64,000 nt of DNA. Origin: Phascolarctos cinereus (Eukaryota; Chordata; Mammalia; Diprotodontia; Phascolarctidae). This document shows, in pieces, positions 10,542 to 21,830 of the stretch. A program made the translations under genes and the position numbers. The stretch is taken from the NCBI RefSeq assembly GCF_002099425.1, contig NW_018344068.1:4512001-4576000 (forward strand). Direction: 5' to 3'. The notes under the pieces were generated by a model that did not search any database, was not told the origin of the DNA, and saw only the letters and a program-made list of their open reading frames with translations. Positions within the stretch are counted from its first letter, which is position 1. Every line of letters starts with the position of its first letter.

Positions 10542-10934
10542 ATTAATAACTGATTTATTAATTCAAACAAATCAACATAATCAACAAAACAATAAACCAA
10601 CCACTGCTGTGTAGTATTTTCCTATTTCTGAGTTGCAAATTCTCATACTGAAAATTTAATAATCAGCTCTTGATAGCTAGTTTGAGCTTGCTTAAGCATA
10701 TCCCCGACCAAACAAGACTCTTAGGTCTAGTTTGTCCATCGTGATTCTCTCTGGGCATGCTATATCCAAGAATGTAGAAATTCCAAATATGAATGACAGC
10801 TCTTATCACCAGAATCCCTAGACCAAAAACACCAATTCAAGATTAATCAACTTGAGTACTCTGGATTGAAGCCAGTGTTCCATTCTATAGCCTCAGATTC
10901 ACTCTTTCAGACAATCAAAGAGCTCCTTGCAATA
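10542..10934. other. No recognised feature
   Basis: AT-rich single-copy-looking sequence. Confidence 0.45.
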
Positions 10935-11125
10935 TGGACCAGTAGAAAGAGGGCTGAGTTTACACTCAAGAAGATCTGACTTCAAATTCTACCTCGACCA
11001 TTTACTAGATACTTGATGCTGGATAACTCACTTACCTTTTTCTCATTGTCTCTTCTGTGAAATGAGGGGTTGGACCTGACAGCCCATAATAGTCCTTCCA
11101 GCCCTAGTTCTATGATCCTATGATT
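10935..11125 (+). mobile_element. THER-type CORE-SINE
   Basis: Sense copy ending 'ggttggacctgacagccc' and 'ctatgatcctatgatt', the characteristic THER/MIR3-like tail. Confidence 0.75.
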
Positions 11126-11361
11126 TATAGAGTGCATAGTTCATGAGACATTATTGCATAATTATTCAAGTAACTAGTTGTCTCTCTTTCCACCATTCAA
11201 AATGGGGGAGAGGAGAGAAAGAATGTCCACGTAGAATTCAAGTTTTCCCCATTATCTCAAAAATGGAATACAATACCTTTTTGAAAACACATGAATATTG
11301 GCCATATGTCACAAACTCAGAGAAATGAACTGGCTTTCTCAGGGATGCATGCCTAATGAGA
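11126..11361. other. No recognised feature
   Basis: Short spacer without an assignable repeat. Confidence 0.4.
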
Positions 11362-11512
11362 CATAGGATCATAGGTTCATTTAGAGGTTGAAGGGACCTG
11401 AGAGATAATTTAGTACAACCCCTTCATTTTAAAAATGAGAAAACTGAAGCACAGAGAGGTGAAATAATTTACCCAAGATGAAGCAAGTAGTATATAGAAG
11501 AGTTAGGACTTA
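11362..11512 (-). mobile_element. THER/MIR SINE
   Basis: Antisense with 'aggatcataggttcattt', 'gaagggacctgagagataat' and 'gaagcacagagaggtg'. Confidence 0.75.
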
Positions 11513-12120
11513 CAAAACATCACTTTTCCCCAGAGCCATAGCTAGAAATCTTGGCATCTTGGGCAAATTCAATTGATTGCCTAGAGGTTGGGTAAAATAA
11601 AAGACAACCCAATCACAAGTATAATCATGCCATGAAGTGAAGAAGGCTGATCTCCAGGGAGTCCATCCCTCACCTTTAGAGGTTTGGGAGAAGAGAGGAC
11701 CCTGAAGAGGAGTGTCATGGTGGTTGGCACTTGGACATGGAAACCTGGGGTTGACCATTATCACTTGGTAGCAAGTGAACCAGTGGAAAATCTCATGGTG
11801 GTATACTGGGATGGTGGTCACTATGGGGAGGTAGTATGTCTTTTTAGTGAGGAAGCATGCCCTCATTTATGTTGGTGCCATGAAAGCAGAACTCCATTTG
11901 CCTTGTGCTAATTTTTAGCTCTGCTTCTTAGAGTCAAGATGGACTTCAAGTTCATTGTTATGTTATTGTAGCCCTGAGAGATTCTTAACTGGAAAGAATC
12001 TTCAGAGCTCCCTTGGTCATGGGCCCTTTTACAATTTAGTTCGTGAATGATCTTATCAAAATGGATACTACCTCCACCTGTGCAGATCACAGCCCCTCTA
12101 CACCTTCTCATACTTGGTTG
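11513..12120. other. Unassigned
   Basis: About 600 bp without a repeat I can name. Overlapping open stretches on both strands (11510-11866 minus, 11684-11911 plus) show no domain, start context or splice signals, so I do not call a gene. Confidence 0.45.
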
Positions 12121-12385
12121 TTTTTGAGACAGCTAGCTGGCACAGCAAATAGAATGATGGGCTTGGGGTTAAGAAAACCTGAGTTCAAATCCAGCCTCAA
12201 ACACTTACTGGCTGTGTGATCCTAGGCAAGTCATAGTATCTCTATGCTTCAGTTTCCTCATCTATAAAATGGGGATAATAATAACATCTACATCCTAGCA
12301 TTACTGTGAAGATAAAATGAGATAATATTTGCAAATCTCTTTTGAAATCTTAAAACAATCTATAAATGTTGCTATTTGTCCATCT
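12121..12385 (+). mobile_element. Full-length MIR/THER CORE-SINE
   Basis: Sense: head 'gacagctagctggcacagca', 'tgagttcaaatccagcctca', CORE 'cttcagtttcctcatctata', 3' end 'tctataaatgttgctattt'. Confidence 0.85.
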
Positions 12386-13450
12386 CCCACCCCATGAATT
12401 TGCCTCAGAGGAGCTATCTAGCGTTCTGTAGTCCTATTTTTTTTTTGTTCAATATTTCATGAATACCATTGCAGCACTTAGGCTGGTCTCCCTCTGCTCT
12501 CCTTCTTATGATCAGTTCACCTTCTTTTCCTGTTGAAAAGTCCTTGATGAGGTCTTTGACACCACTCTCTATTTCCTCCCCCACCCTAACTATGGGAAAT
12601 GTTTATTACATCTCATTATATCACAAAGATCAGAGTGAATGCCATCATCTTTATCCCATTCCCTTGACAACTCTTGGATCATAGCTTTGCTGCTTTGGGT
12701 AAAATGTAGTGGCATTTATATCTTTTTTTTGGGGGGGAGGGGGAAGTGCTTTTGTTTTACCTGGGAAATTTGGGTAGATTTGGTCCCTAGTGTAAATAAG
12801 TGTACACTTTGAAAGACAGGAAGAAATTAGAAGAACATATCTGAATATTTGTCCAGCAGGACTGCTTCCAAAGAAACAGATGGTTTGCCATATGCAGACA
12901 ATTGCAGACAATTTTATTTTTAAAAAATAAATATTTTTGGCTTGATAATTTCTGCTGGTACCCGAACTACTATGAAATGATCCATTATTACCTTCTTTCC
13001 TGGCACAGCTGTCATTCTTTTCTATGCATTGTGGCCAGAAAAATTTTCCCTGAACACCTCTCTCATAATGACACTGCCCAGCTCAAATAGCTTCCTATGT
13101 TCTAATGTGATGAGTCCTAAGTCCTGGGCATGGCTTTCTATATTCATACACAATCATTTGACAATCCCAGACTCTTACTTTCTAGGATTCCATAATATGC
13201 TTTTTTCCTTTTTGGCCAGGAAAAGTTTTCCTGTCCTTTGCCATCTGTGTTAATGCTCAGCTCTATATTTTTGCTTGCGGTGACCCATCTGTTGGTAATG
13301 CTCTCTCCCTCCTATCTCTCTGCTTTTCTTTTCCTAATCAATAATCACATCCAGTCATTGAGTCTTAATTGATATCACTTTCCTTCATACTCTTACAGAG
13401 ATTTGTAATCTGTCCAGAAATAATGGTCTGTTTTATTCTTTCACTGTTCC
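12386..13450. other. Mostly unassigned; possible degraded L2 at 13070-13330
   Basis: No clear repeat for 1 kb. Phrases such as 'gacactgcccagctcaaata' hint at a very old sense L2/L3. A T8G7 tract lies near 12723. Confidence 0.35.
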
Positions 13451-13519
13451 ATGCACATATGTGTATATGTGTGTGTACGTGTATGTATGAGTATATATGT
13501 GTACACATGTATGTATATA

Positions 13520-13550
<31 letters not shown>

Positions 13551-13573
13551 TGTGTGTGTGTGTGTGTGTATGT
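13451..13573. repeat. (TG)n microsatellite
   Basis: Imperfect TG/TA start followed by long TG runs. The open frames across it are artefacts. Confidence 0.95.
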
Positions 13574-13575
13574 AT

Positions 13576-13850
13576 CCTGTCTTCTCTTAGACTGTGAGTT
13601 CCCTGAAGGCAGGACCCAGGTCTGTTCCTTATCTCTTTCACAAACTGTGTACTCACTGAGGACATACCAAAATTTTCTTCTATGTCTTCTCCATACTATG
13701 AACTCTCCAAGAGTAGGTCCAGTTTTCTTTCTCCTCTTATTGTCCTTCTCCCTAGCCTTCCACCCATCCCCCCCACACATAGTGTTGATAAGCACTGGGT
13801 TAGGTATGCAGTAAATACTTACTAAATATTTATAGATTGAACAATTGTTC
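13576..13850 (+). mobile_element. L2/L3-type LINE 3' UTR
   Basis: Sense: 'gactgtgagttccctgaagg', a second diverged 'tatgaactctccaagagtag', then the terminus 'cagtaaatacttactaaata'. The repeated 'gagctcc...gggcagg' motif parallels the copy at 41645-42075. Confidence 0.7.
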
Positions 13851-14197
13851 CTGCTAAATCTTTGGCCAAGGTGACCAAGGTAAATCTTTGGTGACAGGAA
13901 GGGCCCTCAAATTGTGCTTATTCATTCCCGAGATATTTTCAAGAGCATAATATGAGTAGATAAAGTGAATAAAAATGGAGGACCCATGATCTATGCTCCT
14001 ATGATTCTGTGACTGTGCTGTGAGGCTCATTTGTTCTTGGCAACTGTGTAATTATTGACCCTACTAAAAATGGAGGCTCAGAAAAAGAAAATAACCTGGT
14101 TTCCTCTAGTAACTTCAAGTATATCTTTAGCCACAAGGTCTTTCATGTGCCTGTTGTCAACTGAAAGTGCAAGCAGGACATGAGAGAAAGAAGTGGG
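13851..14197. other. No recognised feature
   Basis: Single-copy-looking DNA upstream of the nested cluster. Confidence 0.4.
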
Positions 14198-14607
14198 GGG
14201 AACTTCACTTCCCACATGCATCCTCCAATCTGTCCTATACACAGTTGTCAAATTAATATTCCAAAAGCAAAGGTTTGGCAGGAGCAGTGATATCCTAACA
14301 TAAGATATAATATAGCAATAATATCCTAATAAAATCTACATATAGGAGACTAGGATGTTTTTTTCTAAAAAGGTACTGAAACCATCCTTGAGGCTTAATT
14401 GGCCCAGGATACTAGGGCTTGAAACATTGATGTAGCTTCCTGATGGTCTAAGTATAAAAAAACCCCATCAGACTGAGGAATTAGGAGCACCTTCCTCAGG
14501 GCTTCTTACCAGCAGGGAAGCTGTATCCAACTGAATCAATCCAATATCCCTTCTGAGTATCCTTTCCATGCTATGAGTAAGTAAACCTCCTTTAAAGAAA
14601 CTGTTAG

Positions 14608-17509
14608 GTGAAAGCAATGACTTGCTTGAGCTCTCGTCCAAACCCCTCCAAATACTCATAAAAAATGGCTCTAAACAAATTCTGAACCAGCAGAACCTAC
14701 AAAAAGACAGAGTGAAACAAATTTCTAGCCCAAGACAACCTGGATGATTGATCAGAAAGGTGTATTGCGCCGGGCTGGGAGCACAGCTCAGCGCAATGTG
14801 GGCACGCAGGTTGCAGCGAACCTGGAGCAGGCCTCAGAGGACTGAATCACGGGCAGCTGTGGAGGTTTCCAGACTCCTCAATCCACCAATGCCAAAGACA
14901 ATTTAGAAGGTGGTGGGAAAAGTCTGTTTCTGTCAGTGCTGAGATAGGAAGGCAGGGTCTCAGCTCCATTCCCCAAGAGTGTGGCCTCGTGGGGGGGCAG
15001 CTGCTTCCTGAGCTTCCGGCCCACAGACAGAGGAGGAATCCAGTGGCTGATCAGAGAGGGATCACAGGGATCTCTTTGCCAGTGCTGAGACAGGAATCTC
15101 TTGCTTTGCGCATGTTTGGATCTGGGCCACAGTTCTGGGTGGTGGTGCTGGGGTGAGGAGGAGCACTGGTGTGGAGGAGCTTGTAGGGGCTGTGGAGAGG
15201 AACCCCGCCTCACAGTTACAGGACAGAAAGGACTACTTGTGGTCACAGGCCAGAAAAGGAGGAAACACCTCTCCCCTTATCATACCACCTTGCAAGAACT
15301 GAAAATTTACAGGTCCCTACAAGTATCTCTGAAAACAGCTGTACAAACCCCCCCGAAGCTTGGGACAGTACATTCTCCACATTGGAAGCAGACTCTTACC
15401 TTAACAAAGAGTTTAAAACTCAAGTAATTGGCCGGGATCATGAGCAAGCAGCGCAAAAAGAGTCAGACCATAGAATCTTACTTTGGTGAAAAAGAAGATC
15501 AAAATATACAACCAGAAGAAGACAACAAAGTCAAAGCTCCTATGTCCAAAGCCTCCAAGAAAAAATATGAATCAGTCCCAGGCCTTGGAAGAGCTCAAAA
15601 GGGACCTTGAGAAGCAAGTAAGGGAAGTAGAGGAAAAACTGAGAGTGATGCAAGAAAATCACTGAAAACAAGTCAACAGCTTGCTAAAGGAGACCCAAAA
15701 AAATACTGAAGAAAATAACACCTTAAAAAATAGCCTAACCCAAATGGCAAAAGAGGTCCAAAAAGCCAATGAGGAGAAAAATGCCCTAAAAAGAAAAATT
15801 GGCCAAATGGAAAAGGAAGTCCAAACGATTACCAAAGAAAATACTTCCTTAAAAATTAGAATAGAGCAATTGGAAGACTAGTGACTTTATGAGAAATCAA
15901 GACAGTAAACAAATCCAAAAGAATGAAAAATTAGAAAACAATGTGAAATATCTCATTGGAAAAACAACTGACCTGGAAAATAGATCCAGGAGAGAGAATT
16001 TAAAAATTATTGGACTATCTGAAAGCCATGATCAAAAAAAGAGCCTAGACATCATCTTTCAAGAAATTATCAAGGAAAACTGCCCATATATTAGAACCAG
16101 AGGGCAAAATAGAAATTGAAAGAATCCACAGATCTCCTCCTGAAAGAGATCCCCAAAGGAAAACTCCTAGGAATATTGTAGCCAAATTCCAGAGTTCCCA
16201 GGTCAAGGAGAAAATATTACAAGCTGCCAGAAGGAAACATTCAAGTACTGTGGAAACACAATCAGGATAACACAAGATTTAGCAGCTTCTACATTAAAGG
16301 ACCGCAGGGCATGGAATATAATATTCCGGAGGGCAAAGGAGATAGGATTACAACCAAGAATCACCTACCCAGCAAAACTGAGTATAATCCTTCAGGGGAA
16401 AAAATGGTCATTCAGTGAAATAGAGGACTTTCAAGCATTCTTGATGAAAAGACCAGAGCTGAATAGAAAATTTGACTTTCAAATACAGACTCAATGGAAC
16501 ATGAAGAGGTAAACAGGAAAGAGAAATCATAAGAGACTTATTAAGATTGAACTGTTTACATTCCTGCATGGAAAGATGATATTTATAACTCATGAGACCT
16601 TTGTCAGTATTAGGGTAGTTTGGAGGAAAAAAATTATATGTATGTATATGTAGATAGATAGATAGAGGGCACAGGGTGAGCTGAAGATTAAGGGGTCATA
16701 TCTGGAGAATAAAATTAAGGGATGAGAGAGGATATACTCAGAGAAGAAGAAAGGGAGAGGTAGAATGGGGTAAATTATCTCACAAAAAAAAACAGAAAAG
16801 AAAAGTCTCTTACAGTGGAGGGGAAATGGGGAAGGTGAGAGGGAATGAGTGAATCTTATTCTCATAGGATTTGGCTTAAGGAGGAATAACATACACATTC
16901 AATTGGGTATGGAAATCTGTCTTACCCTACAGGAAAATAGGGGGAGAAGGGGACAAGAGAGCAGGGGGATGATAGAGAGGAGGGCAGATTGGGAAAGGGA
17001 TTAATCAGAAGTAAATACTTCTGAGGAGGGACAGGGTCAAAAGAAAGAATAGAATAAATGGAAGGGCAGGATAGGATTAAGGGAAATAGAGTTAGTTTTT
17101 CACAATATGTCTGCTATGGATGTGTTTTGCACAACTGCACATGTAGAACCTATATTGAGTTGCTTGCCTTTTCAATGAGGGTGGGTGGGGAGGGAGGAAG
17201 AGAGAAAATTAGAAACCTAAAGTTTTAAAAATATATGTTTAAAAAAATGTTTTCATATGCTACTGGGAAATAAGAAATATAGGAAATGGGGTACAGAAGT
17301 CTATCCTGCCCTACAGGAAAATAGAAGGGGAAGGGGATAAGAGAAGGGGAGAGATATAGAAGAGAGGACAGACTAGGGGAAGGGATATTCAGAATGCATG
17401 CCATCTTGGGGTGGGTGGAGGGTGAGATGGGTTGAAAATTTGGAACTCAAAAACTTGTGGAAGTGAATGTTGAAAACTAAAAATAAATAAATTTATATTA
17501 TATATATAA
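14608..17509 (+). mobile_element. HAL1 (half-L1), near full length
   Basis: A 2.9-kb element with an L1-like 5' UTR (14608-15439), a degraded ORF1 (15440-16512) and a roughly 1-kb purine-rich 3' region ending 'gaaaactaaaaataaataaa'. No endonuclease or reverse-transcriptase sequence is present, which is the definition of HAL1. It is flanked by a 14-bp duplication with one mismatch (aaagaaactgttag at 14594-14607, aaagaaactattag at 17510-17523). The first roughly 20 bases seen in the sister copy (...aaccaagatggaag) are missing. Confidence 0.9.
15440..16512 (+). pseudogene. HAL1 ORF1 pseudogene (L1 ORF1p-like)
   Basis: The ATG at 15440 opens MSKQRKKSQTIESYFGEKED. Next comes a heptad-rich coiled coil (15681-15881: KNSLTQMAKEVQKANEEKN, KRKIGQMEKEVQTITKEN), then the RNA-recognition-like part (15889-16119: LIGKTTDLENRSRRENLKII) and the C-terminal domain ending at TAA 16510-16512. 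L1 ORF1p forms trimers that bind RNA. Here the frame moves at least three times (near 15600, 15665 and 15885) and stops occur, for example just after 15660, so no intact protein is possible. Confidence 0.85.
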
Positions 17510-18149
17510 AAAGAAACTATTAGAGAGTCTGTGAATGTCTCATTCTAGTTCTGAACCTGAAGCAACAGATAGGCATAAATTAGGCCTGGGCTAAAGCAAT
17601 AGTTCTAACTATGTCACTTCTTCAAGAGGTTCCAATGGCTCCCTATGGCCTCTAGGATAAACACCAACCATGTGTTTAGGTATTTAGAACCCTTCCCATT
17701 GGACTCCATTTTGAGTTCCATTCTAGACTTACTGCATATTACTCCCCTATATCTCTTTGTTATAGCTAAGTTGATCTCTTTGCTGTTTTTCTGTATGTGA
17801 CACTCTATCTACCATCTCTGAAACTTTGCAGAGACTGTGCCCCATGCCTGGAATGAACCCCATCCTTACCTCCATCTCTTGGAAATCCTTAGTTTCCTTC
17901 AAAGTTCAACTCAAGGGCCATCATCTTCAAGAAGCTTTTCCTGATCTCTATCCATAGCACTCCTCCCTCCCAGTCCACAGGATCCTTCTCCATATTACTT
18001 TCTATGTATGCATTTTCTTAACTGCATACCACTGCTTTCTCCTGGTAGAATGTAAGCTTTCTTAAGACAGGGACTGTTTTTCTATTTGTCTTTTTTTCCT
18101 TAGGCCAAGAATAGGGCCTACCACATAATAAGGTCTTTTTTTTCCTTTT

Positions 18150-18461
18150 GGGACTTGGTCCCCCTTTTCTTGCTCAGATTGCAAGTTCAGTGGTTTCTCA
18201 CAGACCCCATCCTATTGCTGATCAGGGCTGAAGTTTTGACCTGCTTCTTTTTTAATCTGGGCCCATTTGCTCTTCCTGGCTAGACTTTTGACCCCTCCCC
18301 ACCAGAAGCTCAAGCCATATTGATGCTAGACATATTGCAAACCCCCAACCAGTGTTAGTCCTACCTACTACACCTCAGATCTTCAAATCTCAAGGGAAGA
18401 GATCCATCATCCTTAGCCTTGACATTAGGAGGGATTATAGATGTGTCCCACCATGCTCAGC
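18150..18461 (-). pseudogene. RN7SL-like: 7SL (SRP) RNA retropseudogene, full length
   Basis: Read on the minus strand it starts gctgagcatggtggg (7SL starts gccgggcgcggtggc). It continues through the S domain with 'gcatcaatatgg', 'gaagcaggtcaaaact' and 'ctgatcagcaataggat', and ends near 'gaccaagtccc'. Length is about 312 nt against roughly 300 nt for 7SL. A poly(A) tract (18136-18149 on the plus strand as T-rich) and a diverged duplication (aataaggtctt / actagagtctt) indicate L1-driven retroposition. The presence of the S domain excludes an Alu/B1-type SINE. Many substitutions make function unlikely. Confidence 0.92.
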
Positions 18462-18548
18462 TATACTAGAGTCTTAATAAATGCTTGTTAAATGACTAAA
18501 TGAATGATTGAATAAATGAATAGATTTTGGTTTTAGCCCCATTACTTT

Positions 18549-18940
18549 TAGAATCTCAGAATCTCAGCATCTTAAAACTGAAAGGGTCCTTAGCCTTGTC
18601 TAATTCAGGAGTTCTTAACCTTTTGATGTCGATGACCCCTATTGGAGTCTAGTCAATTCCATAGACCTCTTCATAGAATAATGTTTTTTAAATGCATTAA
18701 GCAAAATAAATAGGATTCCAAAGGAAAGCAAGTATATTAAAAAAAAAAGTTCACTGGCCCCAGGTTAAGAGCCTCCAATCTAGTTAAACCTTCTCATGTC
18801 ATGCATGAGTCCCCTTTACAATATCTAGCACAGGCAGACATCCAGTCTCTGCTTAGGCACTCCCATGCTCTCAGGGGGCCCTGCCAGCTTTAATGACCTA
18901 TGCTATCATAGCTTCTTGTGATGGGGAAAACTAAGAAAAA
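18549..18940 (+). repeat. Old interspersed repeat split by a hAT-like element
   Basis: 18549-18605 and 18777-18930 ('gacatccagtctctgcttag') resemble ancient mammalian LINE-derived sequence. The match is weak but continuous across the insertion. Confidence 0.45.
18606..18776. mobile_element. hAT-like non-autonomous DNA transposon
   Basis: Terminal inverted repeats caggagttcttaacc (18606-18620) and ggttaagagcctcc (18763-18776). The interior carries 'gaataatgttttttaaatgc' and 'aaataaataggattccaaag', typical of an old mammalian MITE family. 171 bp, no coding capacity. Confidence 0.75.
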
Positions 18941-19324
18941 GCCATTCTATTTTTTATTGTTATTCATTACCCTGAGTGGAAATCTACCTCCCTTAATAAC
19001 AATAAGAATTCTCTTTCCCTACCTTGCCTGGTCCTAGCCTCTAACCAATGGGGAGGACAAAGCAGAGCCTATGGGGGATGGGATGGGGGGGAGATGTTTA
19101 TATTTAACTTTTGTTGTCTTAATTTACATCCCTGCTTCTGCTTGCCCCACCTTTAGCAGTCCCTCCCGGAAAAGCAGTCCTAGCTCCCTCTTTCCTCTTA
19201 CCATTTCCTTCCTTCCTTCCCCACTCCCATCCAAATTGTGTCCTTTCTAGTCTCCTTGGGGTTCTTTTCTTGACAAAACAACTCAAAATGAGGCATTAAT
19301 GATAGATAATCAGTAACTCTGGCC
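18941..19324. other. No recognised feature
   Basis: Single-copy-looking. It contains a short G-rich run (19075-19093) and a small TTCC run (19206-19219). Confidence 0.4.
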
Positions 19325-19665
19325 TCTTTGGCTGTTCCTTGTACAATATACTCGATCTTCTGACTCCATTCATTTTTCATTGGCTGTCCCTTCTCCATTC
19401 TCCCTCCTGCCTTCCCTGGCTTCCTTCAAATCTCAGCTAATCCCACTTTGTATAAGAAGCCTTTTCTGATTCCCCTTAGCACCAGTGCCTTCCCTCTGTG
19501 GATTATCTCTGAATTTATCCTGTCTATAGCTTGTTCATATCTAGTTGCCTGCTAGTTGTCTCTATCATTTAGAGCATGGATTGTCTTGTCTATTTTTGTA
19601 TCTATATCACTTAGCCCAGTACCTGGAACAGAGAAGCTATTTAATAAATCCTTATTGGCTGAGAT
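19325..19665 (+). mobile_element. L3-type LINE 3' end
   Basis: Sense blocks 'ctgccttccctggcttcctt', 'cagtgccttccctctgtgga', 'tatcctgtctatagcttgtt' and the terminus 'ctatttaataaatccttatt'. 5'-truncated. Confidence 0.85.
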
Positions 19666-19691
19666 AACAGATTAATGTCTTTATCTTTTAA

Positions 19692-19882
19692 AAGGAATTA
19701 CAGAATATTAGAGCTGTAGAGGATCTTAGAGACCATCTAGGCCAATTACTTCTAGGATACAGATAAGGAAATTAAGTCCAGAGTGAAGTAATATGATCAT
19801 ATTGCTTGTGAGTGGCAAATTTGGGATTAGAATCCAGGTTTCCTAAGTTCCAGTCTGGAGCCCTTAATACTACCTTGAACAC
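19692..19882 (-). mobile_element. THER/MIR SINE
   Basis: Antisense with 'agagctgtagaggatcttag', 'gataaggaaattaag' and 'gattagaatccaggtt'. Confidence 0.75.
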
Positions 19883-20588
19883 TTAAAAAAAAATCCTAAC
19901 AGGACCTTAATTTTAAAAAAAATGAAGCTCTAATAACATTATTTTGAGTATCTTGAGTGGGCTTGGCAAGACCTGGGGCTGGATGGGGGTAGGGGAGAGA
20001 CTTACCTTCAACCCCTAACCAAACACCACATGGGGGGGCACTCATCCATCTTAAAGATAAGGCTAGGCATGTATTTGGGAAATAGCACCCTTTGAAATGG
20101 ACCTACAGACAGAGAAAAGGAGACAACACCTTCTTATGATTCCCAGGGATGCCTGGAAGCCCCACACAATGGTGCTTGGGCACTAGCTGGGGCTGGAGCA
20201 GCAGCTGGGCATGAATTGGGCTTCACCACTGGGGCTGGGCATAGGCTGCTCTTTTAAAATCCCTGTTGCCTGAGAGGCTGAGTAGTAAAAGCATCATTTA
20301 CCTCCTTATCTCCATGGTTTATTTCCAAGTGAAGCACTCCCAGGAGTCGATCAATGTTTTATGAACCCACCTCTTACCTGAGTGCTATTGACTGACTTTA
20401 TTGGCAGCTGCATACTAATGATTCAAATAAAGGCTTGTATCCCAAACTCATGCTTTGGAAAGTGGTGAGGGAGGGGGATACACACAATATTGTAGAAGGT
20501 TGGGCTGAACCAATTCAGGTAGTTCCTAGGAGTAGTTCCAATTCAAGGAGCCAGAGCAAGGTTTCCTATAGTTCCTAGGAATGGTAGA
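19883..20588. other. Unassigned, single-copy-looking
   Basis: About 700 bp without a repeat signature. 20280-20430 has a mixed, non-repetitive composition that could be conserved noncoding DNA. No exon signature was found. Confidence 0.4.
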
Positions 20589-20636
20589 GCAGAAGAGCTA
20601 GAAGGAATCTTAAGATTGTCTAGGACAGCAGCTCTT

Positions 20637-20871
20637 TTTTTTTAAAAAAAATTGTTTTGTTTTTAATTTATGAATAAAACAAACATTTCCATAACATAAT
20701 ACAATAAAGAAGATGATTGCACATGAAATTGCAAATCTACTATGTATAACTTGTTACTCCTTTCAAATACATAACAAAATTATCATGTAAATTTCTTTTT
20801 TTCCTCCTTTTTTTCTTCCCTCCCTCCCCCATCCACCCAAGAGATGGCTATCATTAGACAGAAATAAGTAT

Positions 20872-20921
<50 letters not shown>

Positions 20922-21562
20922 ATGCGTGTGTGTGTAGGTGTGTCTGTAAAATTATTCTAGGCATACTTTTATTTATTACTTTTTTCCTCTGGATGCAGAC
21001 AGCATCTTTCCTCATGTGTCCTTTATAGTTAATTTGGGTATTTATAATAGACAAAATAACTTACTTACTCAGTCGTTCTTAAAACAGTATTGCTGTTACT
21101 GTATGCGATGTTCTCTTGGTTCTTGTTTTGCTCTTCATTATTTTGAGCAAGTCTTTCCATGTTTGTCTAGAATCATTCAGCTCATCATTTCTTATAGCAC
21201 AGTAGTATTCCATTACAATCATATACCACAACTTGTTCAGCCATGCCTCAATTGATGGGTGTCCCTGCAATTTCCGGTTCTTTGCCACCACAAAGAGAGC
21301 TGCTATAAATGTTTTAGAACATAGGGATTCTTTTCCTTTTTCCTTAATCATCTTTGGAAATAGACCAAGTACTGGTATTGCTGAGTCAAAGGGTATTCAA
21401 AGGCAGTCAAAGGCAGTTTAATAACCTTTTGGCCATAATTTCAGATTCTCTCCAAAATGGTTAGATCAGTTCACAGTTCCACCAACAATTAATTAGTGTC
21501 CCAATTTTTCCATATCCCTTCCAACATTTGTCACTTTCCCCTTCTATCATTTTAGCTAATCT
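20637..21562 (-). mobile_element. L1 LINE 3' part
   Basis: Antisense L1 with poly(A) complement at 20637. The minus-strand piece 21079-21351 reads IAALFVVAKNRKLQGHPSIE, MIVMEYYCAIRNDELND and RQTWKDLLKIM, i.e. the ORF2 C-terminus. A (TG)n tract expanded in the 3' UTR at 20874-20942. 5'-truncated at about 21562. Confidence 0.88.
20874..20942. repeat. (TG)n microsatellite in L1 3' UTR
   Basis: Pure TG run with minor interruptions (catgcg) near 20921. Confidence 0.95.
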
Positions 21563-21702
21563 TAACCTGAGGTCCAAAACTTATATATGCTTGAAGGTGC
21601 CTGTGAACTTGGGCGAAAAAAAATTACAGCTTTCTTTTCAGTAATCCCTAACTGAAACTTAGTATTTCCTTAAATTATCGATTTTTTAAAAACCCACGAT
21701 AT

Positions 21703-21830
21703 TCTGGCTAATGAATCAGTGACAGCTCAGGGAGTAGGGCAGGATTTACATGTAGCCTTGACAGACAAAGTGTGCTTTGAGGAAGAAGCATTGGTCCCCC
21801 CTGCCCAAAGATGCCGCTTTTCCCCTCCTG
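21703..21830 (+). repeat. Unrecognised module, copy A
   Basis: 'ctggctaatgaatcag', 'acatgtagccttgacagaca' and 'tgcccaaagatgccgctttt' recur in the same order at 22345-22475 (copy B). I do not recognise the family. Confidence 0.55.

Larger units (their letters stand above)
14277..17591 (+). mobile_element. LTR-like fossil insertion, itself split by HAL1
   Basis: Once the HAL1 and one target copy are set aside (14277-14607 plus 17524-17591), about 400 bp remains with a TATA-like box near 14453 and an A-rich signal region near 14578-14600. That resembles a solo LTR of an old endogenous retrovirus. The host LINE segment 'aaagcaa' appears at both borders. The terminal dinucleotides and a short target repeat are not convincing, so the class is uncertain. 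Confidence 0.35.
14198..18530 (+). mobile_element. L2/L3-type LINE 3' region, split into three pieces
   Basis: The sense pieces are 14198-14276 ('cctccaatctgtcctataca'), 17592-18135 ('caatggctccctatggcctc', 'ccatgcctggaatgaa', 'agaatgtaagctttcttaag') and 18462-18530 ('gtcttaataaatgcttgtta'). They read in consensus order. The interruptions are an LTR-like element carrying a HAL1 (14277-17591) and a 7SL retropseudogene (18136-18461). Confidence 0.7.

Noticed and set aside
11510-11911. Overlapping open frames of 118 and 75 codons on opposite strands
   Set aside because: Neither shows a domain, and opposite-strand overlap suggests chance.
18420-18461. Alu-like 'ccaccatgctcagct' motif
   Set aside because: At first it suggested an Alu-type SINE, but the 7SL S domain is present, so it is a 7SL retropseudogene.
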